Part shown: piece by piece, positions 51,850 to 63,389 of the stretch | Position numbering within the stretch: position 1 is the stretch's first letter | Layout: every line of letters starts with the position of its first letter | Source: Aurelia coerulea | Lineage: Eukaryota; Cnidaria; Scyphozoa; Semaeostomeae; Ulmaridae | NCBI GenBank assembly: GCA_039566865.1 | Contig: CM076947.1 | Coordinates: 8,687,501-8,751,500, forward strand | DNA: 64,000 nt | Reading direction: 5' to 3' | Notes under the pieces: generated by a model | Told to the model about the DNA's origin: nothing | The model's input: only the letters and a program-made list of their open reading frames with translations | Databases searched by the model: none | Position numbers and translations under genes: made by a program

Positions 51850-53462
51850 CCGGTTTAGACAATGGTAAATATGAGTAATCATATTCTTTATCATGACAAC
51901 CACAAGGTCCTTGTGACAGCCTTTTGTCTCGCCCATCTGTGCCATTTCTGTCAGTGGTTCTTCTGTCTTAATTATGTTTCCAAAAGCTAGAACCTCCAGA
52001 ATGGGGTCATCAAATTCAAGGTTCTCCAGCAGGCGAATGTATATCGAGCCAGTTGGAGAAATGGACTTTAGAAGAAGTTTCCCATACGGGGTGAGCCAGA
52101 AAAAAGTTCCCACTTTCGACAGGCCATGATAAATCATTCACTTGACCAATTTGAAATATTTTTATTTAATCCTTTGTCGATATCCAATAATATTCTTGGT
52201 TATTTTTTGTTGATTTTTCAGATGCCTACATATTGATATATTTACAATTTCTTGAAATTTTTTTATCAGCGGACAGCCCAAAAAGATCGAAAAATAGTGA
52301 TCAAATTTTCTAAAGACTTAACTTGGCAGGATAAAGGAAGTACTCCTCGAAATGACTAGGGAATTTGAATGTATTACGTCGCACGAGCGGTCGTTTAATG
52401 ATTGCACGACATTAGCATCACTTTTATCAATACAAAGACTTTCAGTTTTTTATCATTTCTTTGAAATGATACTTGCTAGCTATTGTGCCTGTAGGAAATT
52501 AGGTAGTAGGTCTTCACATCAAAAATTCCTGAATCCAATCCACACGCTTATTAGAAATATTTCTAATTCCCTACAGGCACAAACTACAATAGCTAGTAAG
52601 CATCCTTTCAAAGAAATGGCAATGATAAAAAAATTTCAAGAAATTGTAAATATATCAATAAGTAGGCATTTGAAAAATCAACAAAAAATAACCAAGAATA
52701 TTATTGGATATCGACAAAGGATTAAATCAAAAATATTTCAAATTGGTCCAGTGTATGATTTATCGTGGCCTGTCGAAAGTAGGAACTTTTTCTGGCTCAC
52801 CCGGTATATTTTCTTATTCCTTGGTATTGTTGGCTTTATTATCGCACCACCAGAATGTTTAACAAATTCAAAGTCGACAAAGTTAATTGCCAAAGGAAGC
52901 AAGGCTTTCATTTCATCATACAGCTGTGTGTCACTCCATTGTCTGTTGAAGTCAAAACCAGAGGTCACATAACCTTTTCTTTCTAGTTCCAGCTTCTCAG
53001 TTTTTGTTGGAACGCGTTCAGCAGCCTGTTCAAGTATCATGCCATCTCTTGTAACAATGTCAGATCCCGACGGCCTTCCTCTTGATTACCACCACAAATA
53101 CATGGAGAACTGCGCGGTCTTGAGTTATTATTTCCAATTCCTTGAAATCTTCCATGTATACCCCTGTTTGCTGTTGTCGGAAACCTCCGCTGAAGCTCTG
53201 ACAAAGCGAACAATTGCCGAGATGATGTTGTGGTAGCTCCTGTATTACTGGTTGTGTTAGGCCTTGATGATGTGGAAGTGCTAGGCCCACATGACACAGT
53301 GTTGTCAGGCAGGAAGCAAACTCTGTTAGTAGTTGCCTGAAGGCGAGACATTTCTTGTTCAATGTTATTGTTTCCAATGAGACCGACCAGTTCATTGATC
53401 CGCTCAATGGCGATCCTCGTCCATTTTGAAGTGTGGGTTCTTGCAAAACTATTTTCCCGCAA
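51850..53462 (-). pseudogene. Second HECT-ligase-family fragment (N-terminal half), split by a fold-back element
   Basis: On the minus strand, 53,462-53,040 encodes a disordered N terminus (IGNNNIEQEMSRLQATTNR; Ser/Thr-rich), and then, after a frame change, DGMILEQAAERVPTKTEKLE, GYVTSGFDFNRQW and FVDFEFVKHSG. After the inserted element (52,087-52,804) the frame resumes with SISPTGSIYIRLLENLEFDD. These blocks align in order with the intact ligase at 27,645-29,677 (VPKGAARETLYNDGFVVSGF ... FTFVRAVERS ... GNRDRPIYIRATEDL), so this is a diverged paralogue. The zinc finger and HECT domain are absent. It shows that the family is multicopy locally. Confidence 0.62.
52087..52804. mobile_element. 718-bp palindromic fold-back element (TA-flanked)
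   Basis: It starts CGGGGTGAGCCAGAAAAA and ends TTTTTCTGGCTCACCCGG, with TA on both sides (52,085-52,086 and 52,805-52,806). The arms pair along nearly their full length, for example CTTTGTCGATATCCAATAAT against its complement, and CTAGCTATTGTGCCTGTAGG near the centre. It belongs to the same end-type as 44,689-45,271. It is non-coding and disrupts the ligase-family fragment. Confidence 0.88.
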
Positions 53463-53521
53463 AAAATTGCATTATGGGATGTGCTGGAAAATTCCTGGTG
53501 CATTATAGGATATGCAAAATA

Positions 53522-53680
53522 ATTCAACGTCACTACAAAACATTAATTCGATGTCACTACAAAAAATTAATTCAATGTCACTACAAAAATAAATTGAACG
53601 TCTCTTTAAAAATTCAATTAAATGTTACTACCAAAAAATAAATTCAATGTCACTTCAAAAATGAATTCGTAAGTAACTAA
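53522..53680. repeat. Tandem repeat, about 26-bp unit
   Basis: Six degenerate copies of a unit with AATTCAATGTCACTACAAAA. It is a minisatellite and non-coding. Confidence 0.75.
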
Positions 53681-54280
53681 AGAAATGAAAGCAAAGAGAA
53701 ATTAATTGTCTGTTAGTAATTCTGTTATACTACATTAATAACTATGGTAATTTTGACCAGAACGGGCCTCCATAGCTCCAGGCCTCATCAACAGCCCAAA
53801 GTCAGTGGTGGAGCCAGCACTCAAGAAAAGAGAGTAGCCCCAAGACAATTTTTTGTGACCATGCCCTTCAAACTTATAGAAAACGCAGGCAATACTTTTC
53901 AGCTAAATATACAGTAGATATTATGTAAGAATGTTCAATAGATTTTGTGATTACCTGTTGAGACTGCTTGATCTGGCTAATTCCTCCTAAGAGACCAGTA
54001 AATGATTGCGCTAAAGATAGCAAGGAGGAACTTTTTACCAAGATGCACTGCATTCTAATTATGAATCTTTAACGATTCTATAGACATTCGATACAAGAAC
54101 ACAATGCATATTGGTAAAAAGTTCCTCACGGTAATCTTCAACGCAATTGTCTATTTTATTGCATCGTTGCGTGACTCTCAACAATCAACTTTTAGAAAAG
54201 TGAGGGTATGGACCCTTTCCCATTCACCCCCATGATGGCCCGATGTCCCACCATGCCTATAGATTCAACAGGGCTTTTAG
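53681..54280. other. No gene recognised
   Basis: No domain or terminal repeat that I can support. Confidence 0.45.
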
Positions 54281-54840
54281 TCAATGATACCTTGTCAAAA
54301 AGTATGTTGTTGTGGTTAAATATAAAACATAAAATCGGTATGCATGTCGCCTTACCTTAATCTTCTTATCCCTCAGCTGTCTAAGTTCTTCCAATCTCTG
54401 TTTGTTCTCTTCCAAAAGTTTAATTTTTTTTGTCTTTTTCTTTGGTTTCTTGTCTGGCTTTCCTGCATGTTTTAGTTCTGTTTCTTGTTTGTTTTTTGTT
54501 TCCTTCATTTTTGCGGTGTTTGTTTCTTCGTTTCGTGTTTCTTCGTTTCATGTGTGTTCCGTTTCCTTGTTTCTTGCGTTTTCTATTTCTTAGCTGTTTG
54601 TTGTGGTTGCTCTCGTTCCGATTTTCGCTTGTTAGGCCTCAGCCTCGTTGATTTCCCTGGCGAAGTGATCACTGCCTTGTCAAGGATTTGGAACGATTGC
54701 TGCGGCGACCACGGTTCCAGCCGGCGAGCAACACTTTTCTTGGGGGAATTTTCATTCTTTTTCTTCTTCTTTTCCTCCAAATACTTTTTAAATAACTTGG
54801 GTTTCTTGTCCTGTAAGGCAAGATAAATAGGCCTTTTCAA
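54281..54840 (-). pseudogene. Low-complexity Lys/Glu-rich coding-like segment
   Basis: Minus-strand frames read KRPIYLALQDKKPKLFKKYL, LEPWSPQQSFQILDKAVI and further down KLLEENKQRLEELRQLRDKK. They are in different frames and separated by an AAGAAAC-like simple repeat (about 54,480-54,600). They could be the remains of one basic, coiled-coil protein, or an artefact of purine-rich repeat DNA. No domain recognised. Confidence 0.25.
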
Positions 54841-55679
54841 AATAGCGAGTGTAGGCTAATCAAGGCTCGGAAAAATCTACCAACCATGATGATTCATTGG
54901 CCTAAAAACCGCTACAAATCTGCTGTTTGACGAAATTTGACGAAAAACAAATTATTCAAACATCTAAAAAGTAAAACATGTGCCTACCTTATTGGATTCT
55001 GGGGAATCTGGGTCACTTGGTATTTGGAACTGCATCTTGTCTGTGAATATGTGAAAGTCTTCCTTTTACAGTTGGGATGTTGTCCTATTGTAGACTATTT
55101 TGTTTCATTTGTCCACGGTTGACTGCGCGCGATAGGATTGATCAGCTTATCCGACAATGTTCGTTTTCTGGTTCGGCTTCAACTGCTGGGATATGGTCGA
55201 GTTCTCGGTCTCGTTTTATGAAAAATATTTATTTCGTCTGTGGCCGGTCTGAGCTTTATTTAAATCGGAAAAGCATTGGAAAATGTCAGTAATGATATGC
55301 ATATTCGTTTTAAGTGCCAACAACACAGTTCAATGATATCCGGTTTTTTCCCGAGGAATGCCCCTTTAACAATTATAAACTTTTGAACATACTTTTTCAA
55401 AAAACCAGATATGTCAGTCATGCGACACCCTGTTAAGAACATCCAAAACAGGCAACTGCTGGAAAATTAGACAAAACTATGCAAGCTGAGGCCGATCAAT
55501 GTTCTTATAATATTCTTAAAGTTAGTTGACGGAGATAAATAGCCACCTCCAGGCCTGCATATGCAGGGAGCTGGGCAAGCTAAAAATAGATCTTGTTTCT
55601 TAGCCAATGAAAATTGAGAACTCTTGTGGTGATCACCACTTTCACGTGATCAGGTTTCTCGAGAACAAACACATTTAAA
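54841..55679. other. No gene recognised
   Basis: Short open frames only, with nothing recognisable. Confidence 0.45.
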
Positions 55680-55886
55680 ATGGCTAACGGATTCAGAGTT
55701 GTGCTCTCCTGCAAGAAACAGAAGCGAACTCAACGAGCTGGAAAGTTGTGCACTTTGTTTTTGGGGTACGGGGAAAAGGAAGAGGAGTTGTTCTTGTTGG
55801 ACGAGCACGACGATATCCAGTTGTTATTAGGCTTTGAGACTTCAGCTGAGACAACACTAACAGAGTGGATTTTGGAAACAGTTTAG
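55680..55886 (+). CDS. Small unrecognised ORF (68 aa)
   Basis: The start context AAAATGGCT is favourable. The peptide begins MANGFRVVLSCKKQKRTQRA, has an acidic middle (EKEEELFLLDEHDDIQLLLG) and stops at 55,884. It could be the first exon of a larger gene, but no donor was identified and no family is recognised. Confidence 0.25.
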   Translation: MANGFRVVLSCKKQKRTQRAGKLCTLFLGYGEKEEELFLLDEHDDIQLLLGFETSAETTLTEWILETV

Positions 55887-56489
55887 GCGCCTAAGCCGAT
55901 CGTTGCCAAAAACGTACAAAACTCCCCCGAAACTCAGTCCGTGCATGACAAAATTTGAAAAGCTGGAAGATGGATATGTTCACATGCTGGAAGATATTCG
56001 TATGCAAGAAAGTTCCACGAAAAGAGGGCAAGTGTGATTATAGAGGATGATATTATTTTGTTGTATTGTAGTTGTACGGCCTTGTGCGTTTTCCATCCAG
56101 GGGTTTCCCCTCTTCCTCAATTCAGTGGTGTGACGAAAGGCAATCGCTGATTGGTCAATTCATTTCAATTGAGTTGAATTGAAGTTATTTTTAGAAAGCT
56201 GTTGGCTTTAGCTCCGTCAACTAACTTTAACATTTGAATGATTCTGAGCCTGAATATTCTTATAAACAATTTTCTTATAAAAAAAGAGTGTATGCCAGGT
56301 AACCATTAGATATTTCTTTGGCTGCTATCAATTGTTGCCGCTCAAACATTGCATCGTTTTGTCTCTTTGTTACTTCTTTGGAGTACATCTGGTCAGCTGG
56401 GATACCCATCTTTGGGTGCTGTCGACAAAGATCAGAAAATCTCATTTTTCACAGTCTCACTGTCTTTCCAAAAGAAGAACTTCACATAG

Positions 56490-57065
56490 ACAGATATGCC
56501 TTGGCCCTTTCCTGTCATTAGATTGATGCTTTCCTCTGCTGTGTGCTTGCTCAATCATTTCTGCAACTTGATCAGCTTCAATTTTAAGGTTTCTTGGGAT
56601 AACTTCTACAAGAATTCCCTCTGTTTGGTCCCATGTTTTGTGGGGTTCCTCTTTAATTCCCTTACAAATTAGGGTTGAGCGCATTGAGCGATTAATTTGG
56701 TCATCCAGAGTAGCACTTAGATTAGACTTATTTAAGCTGAATAGGGCATTTGCCAAATCTGCCTTCTGCCTCTGGGCTATTTCAGTGGTTTTTTGCATGT
56801 CCAGCTTGATTTCCGTAAATTTACTGTGCATCTCTCTAAGGATTTCATCATTTTGTTCATTCAACAGAGTTTTCATATAATTCAGGGTTGGTTCTGTCAG
56901 GCATGTCAATTTTGGGCATTGTGATAGGCAGCAGCAATTGTACCAAACTAGCATAAATGTATACAAATATTGATATTTCACCGTATCATGTAGATTATCA
57001 CATGGGATTGAGATGATGCAGGAACAAACCAACCAACTTTTTGCCTTGCTTTGCTCACGCAGCAA
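56490..57065 (-). pseudogene. LINE ORF1-like protein fragment
   Basis: The minus strand encodes a coiled coil (LNEQNDEILREMHSKFTEIK...QRQKADLANALFSLNKS), then LDDQINRSMRSTLICKGIKE, PHKTWDQTEGILVEVI and DQVAEMIEQAHSRGK. Coiled coil plus an RRM-like core ('qINR..R.TL..KGI.E...E.W..T...L') is the layout of L1-type ORF1 nucleic-acid-binding proteins. It ends at a stop near 56,457 before the C-terminal domain is complete, so it is partial. It is distinct in sequence from the fragment at 50,104. Confidence 0.6.
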
Positions 57066-57975
57066 TATCGGCTAAAGATTCAACGTTGCCTCTCACCTCT
57101 TAGCCTGTCGGTTCTCGCTTTCCGTTTGGTTGGAGACCGTAGCGGGGATGTTACAACATGAACATGACAACTTTTAACTGGGCTTCTTGGAAACAAATGG
57201 AGCTTCTTTCTAGCATTCTGCAGTAATGGGAAGTCATTGACTTCCCATTTATCATTTTCTGGTGAAGAATCATAGTTCCTTGAGGAAGATGAATACTCTG
57301 CCATCTTCCTCAAATTCTCCCATCTTCTACTTCATCTTCAAATCTTGCGGGCAAAACCACTCACAACCGGCTTTCCAAATAAGGAGTGAGGAGTTTGAGA
57401 AAAAACTTTGGTTGGTTTTTTTCCAGGTGTCAACAAATTGCTTCCCTGGCGCCCAGTACCCTCACGTGAACACGGTCAAGTTGACGCACAGGGAACCAGG
57501 CTGGCACCTTCGTACTCAGTCGAGGGAGTCACATTCCATATGGTTGCATTCTTTGATGCATTATTTACAAATATGAGGACCGCAAACTGTTCAACATTAT
57601 TCCTCACTTTCGACCCTTGGAACAGACAGCTTTTAGGGTGGGTGACAGGACACCAAAGTGAATAAGCATGAAGTAAAGTGTACTTCGAAACCATAATCAA
57701 AACAGAATAATATTCAAGTAGATGAGAATTGTGAGGGTTCCTTCAATAAATTTCTTGGACACAGGCAAGCAGAGGTTACGAGAAGCAAGTGAATAGAGGA
57801 ATTAACTTCTTTCTACAAAATGGAAAACGCTACTTCAACAAAGTCTTTGGAGTTTCCTAATTTCTTGGTAATGGTGAAATGGTGGTAATGAGGTAATGGT
57901 GGTCATCTTGCTATCAGTGCGTTTATTTGGAGGCTTCAAACATTGCGATTTTTTGATTGAACGGCAAAGTTCAGA
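57066..57975. other. No gene recognised
   Basis: Frames on either strand here are short and without domains. Confidence 0.45.
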
Positions 57976-59470
57976 TCATTTTAAATGTGGGAACTGCCAG
58001 ACAGTTATGAATAATTCTTCTTTTTTTTTCTTAGATTTGTGGATTTTTGGTAAAACGTAAAAGTTGCCTGTTTTCCAAGGGAAGTTTTCCATGAAGTATT
58101 TGATGATGACATTGCTCATGAAGGGAAGGACGAATACCGGACTCATTGAAAATGTTAGGTTCATCTATAAAGATTAAGTCAATGCAAGATTTTGATTGAC
58201 CAATCATGTGGGTTGGTCCAGATATTAACTTGTGTAATCCAAGGCCTGAGGTTAGTGGTTCAAATTGTTTTCCCTAATCATTCTCGTTATCTTTCTCCCA
58301 CCATTGGGGAGAGCGGCAGTTGAATCTCCAAGTGGTCTGGAACACAGGCTATTAACTTCTCGAAACATCCGGCCTCTTGTCGACCACAGAATACTCATTT
58401 CAACTCCATCATCCATAAAGCGAAAAAAGGTATCTTTTATGTACAAGCAAATTGAATCCGTGAAATAGTTCTTTAAAATTTTAGGGAATAATCTTGTTTC
58501 CTCTAAGTAACCGATAGTAAGGCAAGCGTATGGAGGCGCAAATTTGGTTCCCAAGCAGTGCCTGACACTTGCTTGTACATGACATTGTCAAAGAGGAAGT
58601 AGTTGTTCTTGAATACAAATTTAACTGATTCTAAAAGAAAGTTTTTTGTAAAACGTGGTGGTATCAAATTGTTTCTTTTGTCAATCCAATAATCAATAGC
58701 TTCAATTCCGAGGGTATGTGGTATCCTAGTTTAAAGGCTAACAACATCATAAGGAAACAATGACGTAGCTGTGTTAAATTCTTGCAGTATCTTTCTTGTA
58801 AAATCCCAGTCATCTTTGACGTAGGTGGAAAGTGTAGGCACGATAGGTTTAAGTAAAGTGTCCAGGAAGTTGCTTAATCTTTGAGTAGGTGATGCTGGCC
58901 CTGCAACGATCGGTCTTCCTTTGAGATTATCAGGCGGTGACATTTCAATGTAGTCTTTATCTAATCTTGCAATTGATTGAATGATTTCCTTAGATTTGTG
59001 GATTTTTGGTAAAACGTAAAAGTTGCTAGTTTTCCAAGGGAAGTTTTCCATGAAATATTTGATAATGACATTGCTCATGAAGGGAAGGATGAATACCGGA
59101 CTCAATGGAAAGGTTAGGTTGATCTGTAAAGATTAAGTCAATGCAAGTTGACCAATCATGTGGGTTGGTCGAGAGATTAACTTGTGTAATCCAAGGTCTG
59201 AGGTTAAAACAGGCTATTAACTTCTCGCAGCCTCTGGCCTCTCGTCGACCACATAATACTCATTTCAACTCCATCATCCATAAAGCGAAAAAGGTATCTT
59301 TTATGAAGAGCAAATTGAATCCGTTAAATAGTTCTTTAAAATTTTAGGGAATAATCTTGTTTCCTCTAAGTAAACGATAGTAAGGCAAGCGTACAGAGGT
59401 GCAAATTTGGTTCCCATAGCAGTGCCTGATACTTGCTTATACATGACGTTGTCAAAGAGGAAGTAGTTGT
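57976..59470 (-). pseudogene. Penelope-like element, tandem partial reverse-transcriptase copies
   Basis: The minus strand holds three head-to-tail partial copies. Copy A (59,470-59,215) has the late RT motif with an FMDDG catalytic core. Copy B (59,105-58,252) is the longest, with SPVFILPFMSNVIIKYF, NFYVLPKIHKSK, LKGRPIVAGPASPTQRLSNF, then GTKFAPPYACLTIGYLEE and FRFMDDGVEM. Copy C (58,164-57,976) repeats the early SPVFVLPFM and FYVLPKIHK block. FYxLPKIHK, GRPIVAGP and the MDDG box are diagnostic of Penelope-like reverse transcriptases, which are distinct from LINEs. The copies carry frame changes between blocks, and no GIY-YIG endonuclease domain was seen. Tandem, partly truncated copies are typical of this class. 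Confidence 0.82.
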
Positions 59471-59814
59471 TCTCGAGTTAGACTTGCTCCAAGTCTATTT
59501 CTTTTTTCGTCAGTGATTCCTCTTTTTTCGTCAGTGATTCTTCGTTAGTAAATGCGAAGGAGCATGCGGATGATTGAAAGCGAGGCCGGACAGGGGTAGG
59601 AAGGAGGGAGAGGAAATAGACTTGTAACCTTGGCAGCCTCATGAATATTAATGAGCTCGATAACAATACAGGCGTACACGATTAAGTACGCCGCGGCATC
59701 CTTTTTGAAGGTCAGGTAAACCAATCATGTTTCATCAGATCTTAATGAAACGCGGGGTGCTCTGTTGGTCGATGTATGCAGTTGTTGTGGTCGATGTATG
59801 CAGTTGGTGAAGTA
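59471..59814. other. Spacer; short tandem duplication
   Basis: A 19-bp unit (TTTTTTCGTCAGTGATTCC) occurs twice at about 59,503-59,540, and GTCGATGTATGCAGTTG is duplicated near 59,768-59,804. No gene. Confidence 0.5.
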
Positions 59815-60240
59815 ATGGCGGCGCGAATAGTGAACCTTTCTCTCATGGAAAAGGCAGTGGATGCTGCCCAGAGTTTCTTAGAGTTTCGTATTTTGCAACC
59901 TTTCCAAAGGAGTGCCTTGACTGGGATGCTGCAAGGAAGAGATATTTTTGTATTTGTGGCTGCATCTGGGGAAGAACAAATGGACAGTGAAGAAACGCCA
60001 GATAACCTAAATGCAGAGGTAAATAGCGATGATGAATACCTGTCTGCTGATGAATACGAGTTTGACAAAATATTGGACAAGAAGAGAATACGAAACAGAG
60101 CTGGACGTTTGGTGGGCCATTATCTAGTGAAATGGAAAGACACACATCTTGAGGACAGTTGGGAGCCAGAAATGAACCTTATGTGTCCACAAAAAGTGAA
60201 AGAATTTGAGAGTCAAGATAGAGACAAGACAATTCGGTGA
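59815..60240 (+). CDS. Chromodomain ORF with RecQ-like N-terminal segment
   Basis: From ATGGCGGCGCGA the first 50 residues contain FLEFRILQPFQRSALTGML and QGRDIFVFVAAS, which resembles the helicase Q-motif entry of RecQ-type proteins ('LKPEQ..AI...L.GRDVFV..PTG.GKS') but loses the Walker A lysine region. An acidic linker (EEQMDSEETPDNL...NSDDEYLSADEYE) leads to a chromodomain: YEFDKILDKKRI, GHYLVKWKDTHLEDSWEPEM. Chromodomains bind methylated histone tails and occur both in HP1-type host proteins and in integrase-linked transposons. The frame ends at a TGA that overlaps a donor-like CG, then GTGAGACC, so the ORF may continue by splicing. It could be a host gene or a captured chimera. Confidence 0.55.
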   Translation: MAARIVNLSLMEKAVDAAQSFLEFRILQPFQRSALTGMLQGRDIFVFVAASGEEQMDSEETPDNLNAEVNSDDEYLSADEYEFDKILDKKRIRNRAGRLVGHYLVKWKDTHLEDSWEPEMNLMCPQKVKEFESQDRDKTIR

Positions 60241-60820
60241 GACCTTTCCATTTATTTGATTCTATGTATCGACTTTTAAATGTATAATCTATTTGAAGAA
60301 CTCTCCCTAAAAATTGTATTTTGTATATCTACTATCGCAGGAGCTCTAGACTAAGGAGGGAGGTGTTAAAAAGATGTAGTATTATTTTTCATGTTAACCT
60401 TTATTACCACATTTTGATATTTGATACTTATCACGTGACTTTAGTATATACGTATAATGTTGGTATTGATAGTGTTCAAGGATTGGACATTGAACTAGGT
60501 GGAGAGAAGACGTCACTTGTTAATAGTGGACGAGGAGGGAACCGACACTTGTATAGTGCGCGAAGTATGTACATGTTTTGAAACAAAAGTTTTATTAACT
60601 CAAAAAGAAATCTGTGCAAATGAATTTTCAAAGTATCTTTTCATGACCGATTTCAGCAAGTATTATTACTTCAAATTCATTCAGCTAATACAATGACACA
60701 GACTGGATATTTTTGCTATTTTTACTGAACTACTATGTAACCTAATCCTTGTGGCTGCTGGCTGCATCTGGGGATACCAATCACCATACATGCATCTGGA
60801 AATTTGATACACGTTATTTT
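60241..60820. other. No gene recognised
   Basis: A second GTGGCTGC...GGCTGCATCTGGGGA block near 60,751-60,775 echoes 59,958-59,972, hinting at a local duplication. Otherwise empty. Confidence 0.45.
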
Positions 60821-61148
60821 TATAAGAAACTGCCCGTAAGAAACTCAACTCTCAGATCGCCACAAAAATAAGAAACTCGAGTGCTGGGAAAATAAGAAAC
60901 TATTTACTTTGATTAAGGAAATCCTTGGCATACTTTTACTTTACTTTCTTTTGTTTCCTGGCTCATATTACTCATAAGGTTCTTGAGTGATGTTTAAAAC
61001 CTTGTGATGTTCACAAAGGCATAGGTAGTGAACATGAAAATTGTTATGGAGCATCTAAGAAACTCGTAAGAAACTCTGAGTACTGAAAATCTGATAATTT
61101 CAAGAAATTTTTAATGCTGCCTATTGGCCTAATTGTTAGTTTCTTATA
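60821..61148. mobile_element. TATAAGAAAC inverted-repeat element
   Basis: The left end TATAAGAAACTGCCC and right end TTAGTTTCTTATA form inverted repeats around an interior with repeated TAAGAAACT words. It is the same family as 43,398-43,791. It is non-coding. Confidence 0.6.
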
Positions 61149-62062
61149 GAAAAAATTTGTTTTACAAGAAAGTAATCAGTGAATTCACAATAATAAACAT
61201 CACGAAAAATGATAATTATTCAAATGTGCTGAATTTCAGTTGGAATAAGGTTGAAAAAAGCTACACTAGCTGTTGCAATGCATTTAGATGTCATTCGTCG
61301 ATCACTCAATCGAACTTAGTTAAAGTTTTGGACATTGCTGAGAAAAATGACTCACTGTATGAATTTGAGAATGTTTATCTGGGGCTGGGTGGTGGATTAT
61401 TTAATTTTTAATCATGTAGATATTTTAAATACTTTGGTTTTGTTCATATTAGTCTTAATCCTGAATCTGTAGATAAGTTTTATTTGTTTCTTAATCATTG
61501 TTAATATTGTAATTATGTAGAATCAAGGAATTGTAAAATAGTGGATCGTATCGAGCACAAGTGAAGATGACATTTCAGCATCGCACAGTGATCCAGGCCA
61601 AGGAAAAAATAGGAAAAAATGTAGTTATCGCAATGGCTTAAGGTAGTTCCACAGCAAAAAAACTCAATTTTTCTTAAATTTCTTGTATTTTATTTTTTCT
61701 TCCAAAGCTATGCCTTAACTAATGAAGATTATGTTAGGATAAATTTAGAGTACGTCCTGAGTGAGTTTTATCAGAAAAGTAAACTTTTTTATCCAGTGGT
61801 ACAGCAAAGCTCCCATAGCAACGCCTTAGCAACGCAAAAAATTTCATTCTTTCGGGCAATTTGCAACCAATTTTTCTGCTGAAGTCCTTTTTCTTGCTCA
61901 TAGGCTCCATTCCTTTTCCGATAGCCTCATAACTAATCTCTATCCTTGCCTCTTTTTCGTGTGGACCTTATTTTCCAATTTTCTCGTCGCTTCAACTTTT
62001 TGTGGATGATCGAAAAGTTTTCCAATACATTTCAAATAGCGTTTGCCTGGCTTTTGGTGACT
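61149..62062. other. No gene recognised
   Basis: An open frame ending at 61,411 (with SLYEFENVYLGLGGG) has no known domain. The rest is AT-rich spacer upstream of the Mutator-like gene. Confidence 0.4.
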
Positions 62063-63125
62063 ATGGGTAAAAGAAGACTAAGAAAAGATCACGCTCGTCT
62101 GCTTTTAAGAAAAGGAGCTTTCATGGGAACAAGCACACTGCAAGGAATGAAGAGGAAGTTGATGTTTCGGGTGCTAGGCCCGTTGAACCAACTCAGCCAA
62201 ATGTGGAGGGAGAAACCAGCCAACAAAGAAATCGTCTTGCAGGCGAGGGACCATCTGCTTCAAAGAAGCCAAAGCTTTCCACAGATGATGTAAGAAATGA
62301 TATGACTGATGAAGATAGTACCAACTACTTTGTTCTAATAAACATGAGCATTCTTATTGATTTGATATCATCACTCGGAAAATGTCCAGAATGTGGCTCT
62401 GTGATTGAAGTTACAGTATCAATGTGCCCAAATCAAGAATGGGTTTTGCAAATAAACTTAGGATCAGCTGTATCTCTTGTTCGTGGGAAGAAAGAAAGTA
62501 CGTTGCTGTCAAAGGAGTGCTCACCAACTGTTGGACGTGGCAGAAAATTTTTTGAGGTCAATTTAAGGTCAATGATAGCCTTCCATGAAATGGGTAAAGG
62601 ACACTGGGCAATTCAGAACTTTTCAAGATGCATGAACATGAAGGGTATTTCAGAGAATGGATATGCAAACCTCAATAGGGAATTGTCAAATGCTTATGAA
62701 AATGCAGCAGATGCATCAAAATCAAAGGCAGCCTTAGAGGTCAAGCAACCTGATGCTACAGAAGTGGATAAAAATCATCTGTGCCAGTGCTCTTTGGACG
62801 GGTCATGGCAGAAGCGTGGTCATGCTTCTTTAAATGGGGTTGTAACAGCAATATCCTCCGGAAAGTGTTTGGACACTGCAGTGTTCACAAAGAATTGCAA
62901 AGCTTGTCGAATATGGGCCAGTCTAAGAAGGGAACGCCAGAATATGAGATGCAATCCGCTGGAAAGCTAAAAGCCAGAGTGAGAAGCATTGAGAAAAAAG
63001 ACTCTGAAATTGTAAAAAGGAGAAGAAAGCAACTCAGAAGTATCAAAAAGGGTACATTGACCAGGAAAGAGAAAAAGAAGGTGGAGAATCCTATGTTGCT
63101 GGAGCCTATTAGTAACAGCAAATGA
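62063..63125 (+). pseudogene. Mutator-like transposase (PF20700-type), internally deleted
   Basis: The ATG at 62,063 (MGKRR) is one base out of frame with the conserved N terminus that follows (KKRSRSSAFKKRSFHGNKHT). The main frame then gives GKCPECGSVIE, ECSPTVGRGRKFFEVNLRSM, the catalytic-type CSLDGSWQKRGHASLNGVVT and KNCKACRIW. At about 62,914 the frame shifts, and a sequence that should follow several hundred residues later (KLKARVRSIEKKDSEIVKRRRKQLRSI, a basic C-terminal helix) is joined directly. So the middle of the protein, including the other catalytic acids, is deleted. Intact relatives are multicopy cnidarian 'Mutator-like transposase domain' proteins. The gene faces a YqaJ-type nuclease 0.5 kb away. 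Confidence 0.78.
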
Positions 63126-63389
63126 ACGAAAACGAACAATTATTTTGCAAAGAGATGTAAAGCTAAAGCATGACATGTTATATCAAGACTTTAATTTGAC
63201 CAGTTTGCATCGAAGAAAACAATGAATACACTTCATTGTTTCATAGGAAATATTTTGCGAACAAAGTTACTATCAGATCACTAAAGAATTAAGAAGTTGC
63301 ACAAGGATGAATTTTTTTAATAAACTTTCTTTTACTGGAGGTAGGATGTTTCCCTTTATTCGCTTTATTTTGCATCATTACAGTTGTTA

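Noticed and set aside
54402..54651. Phe/Leu/Ser-rich plus-strand frames that look like membrane proteins
   Set aside because: They are the complement of the Lys/Glu-rich purine tract on the other strand, so the hydrophobicity is a base-composition effect.
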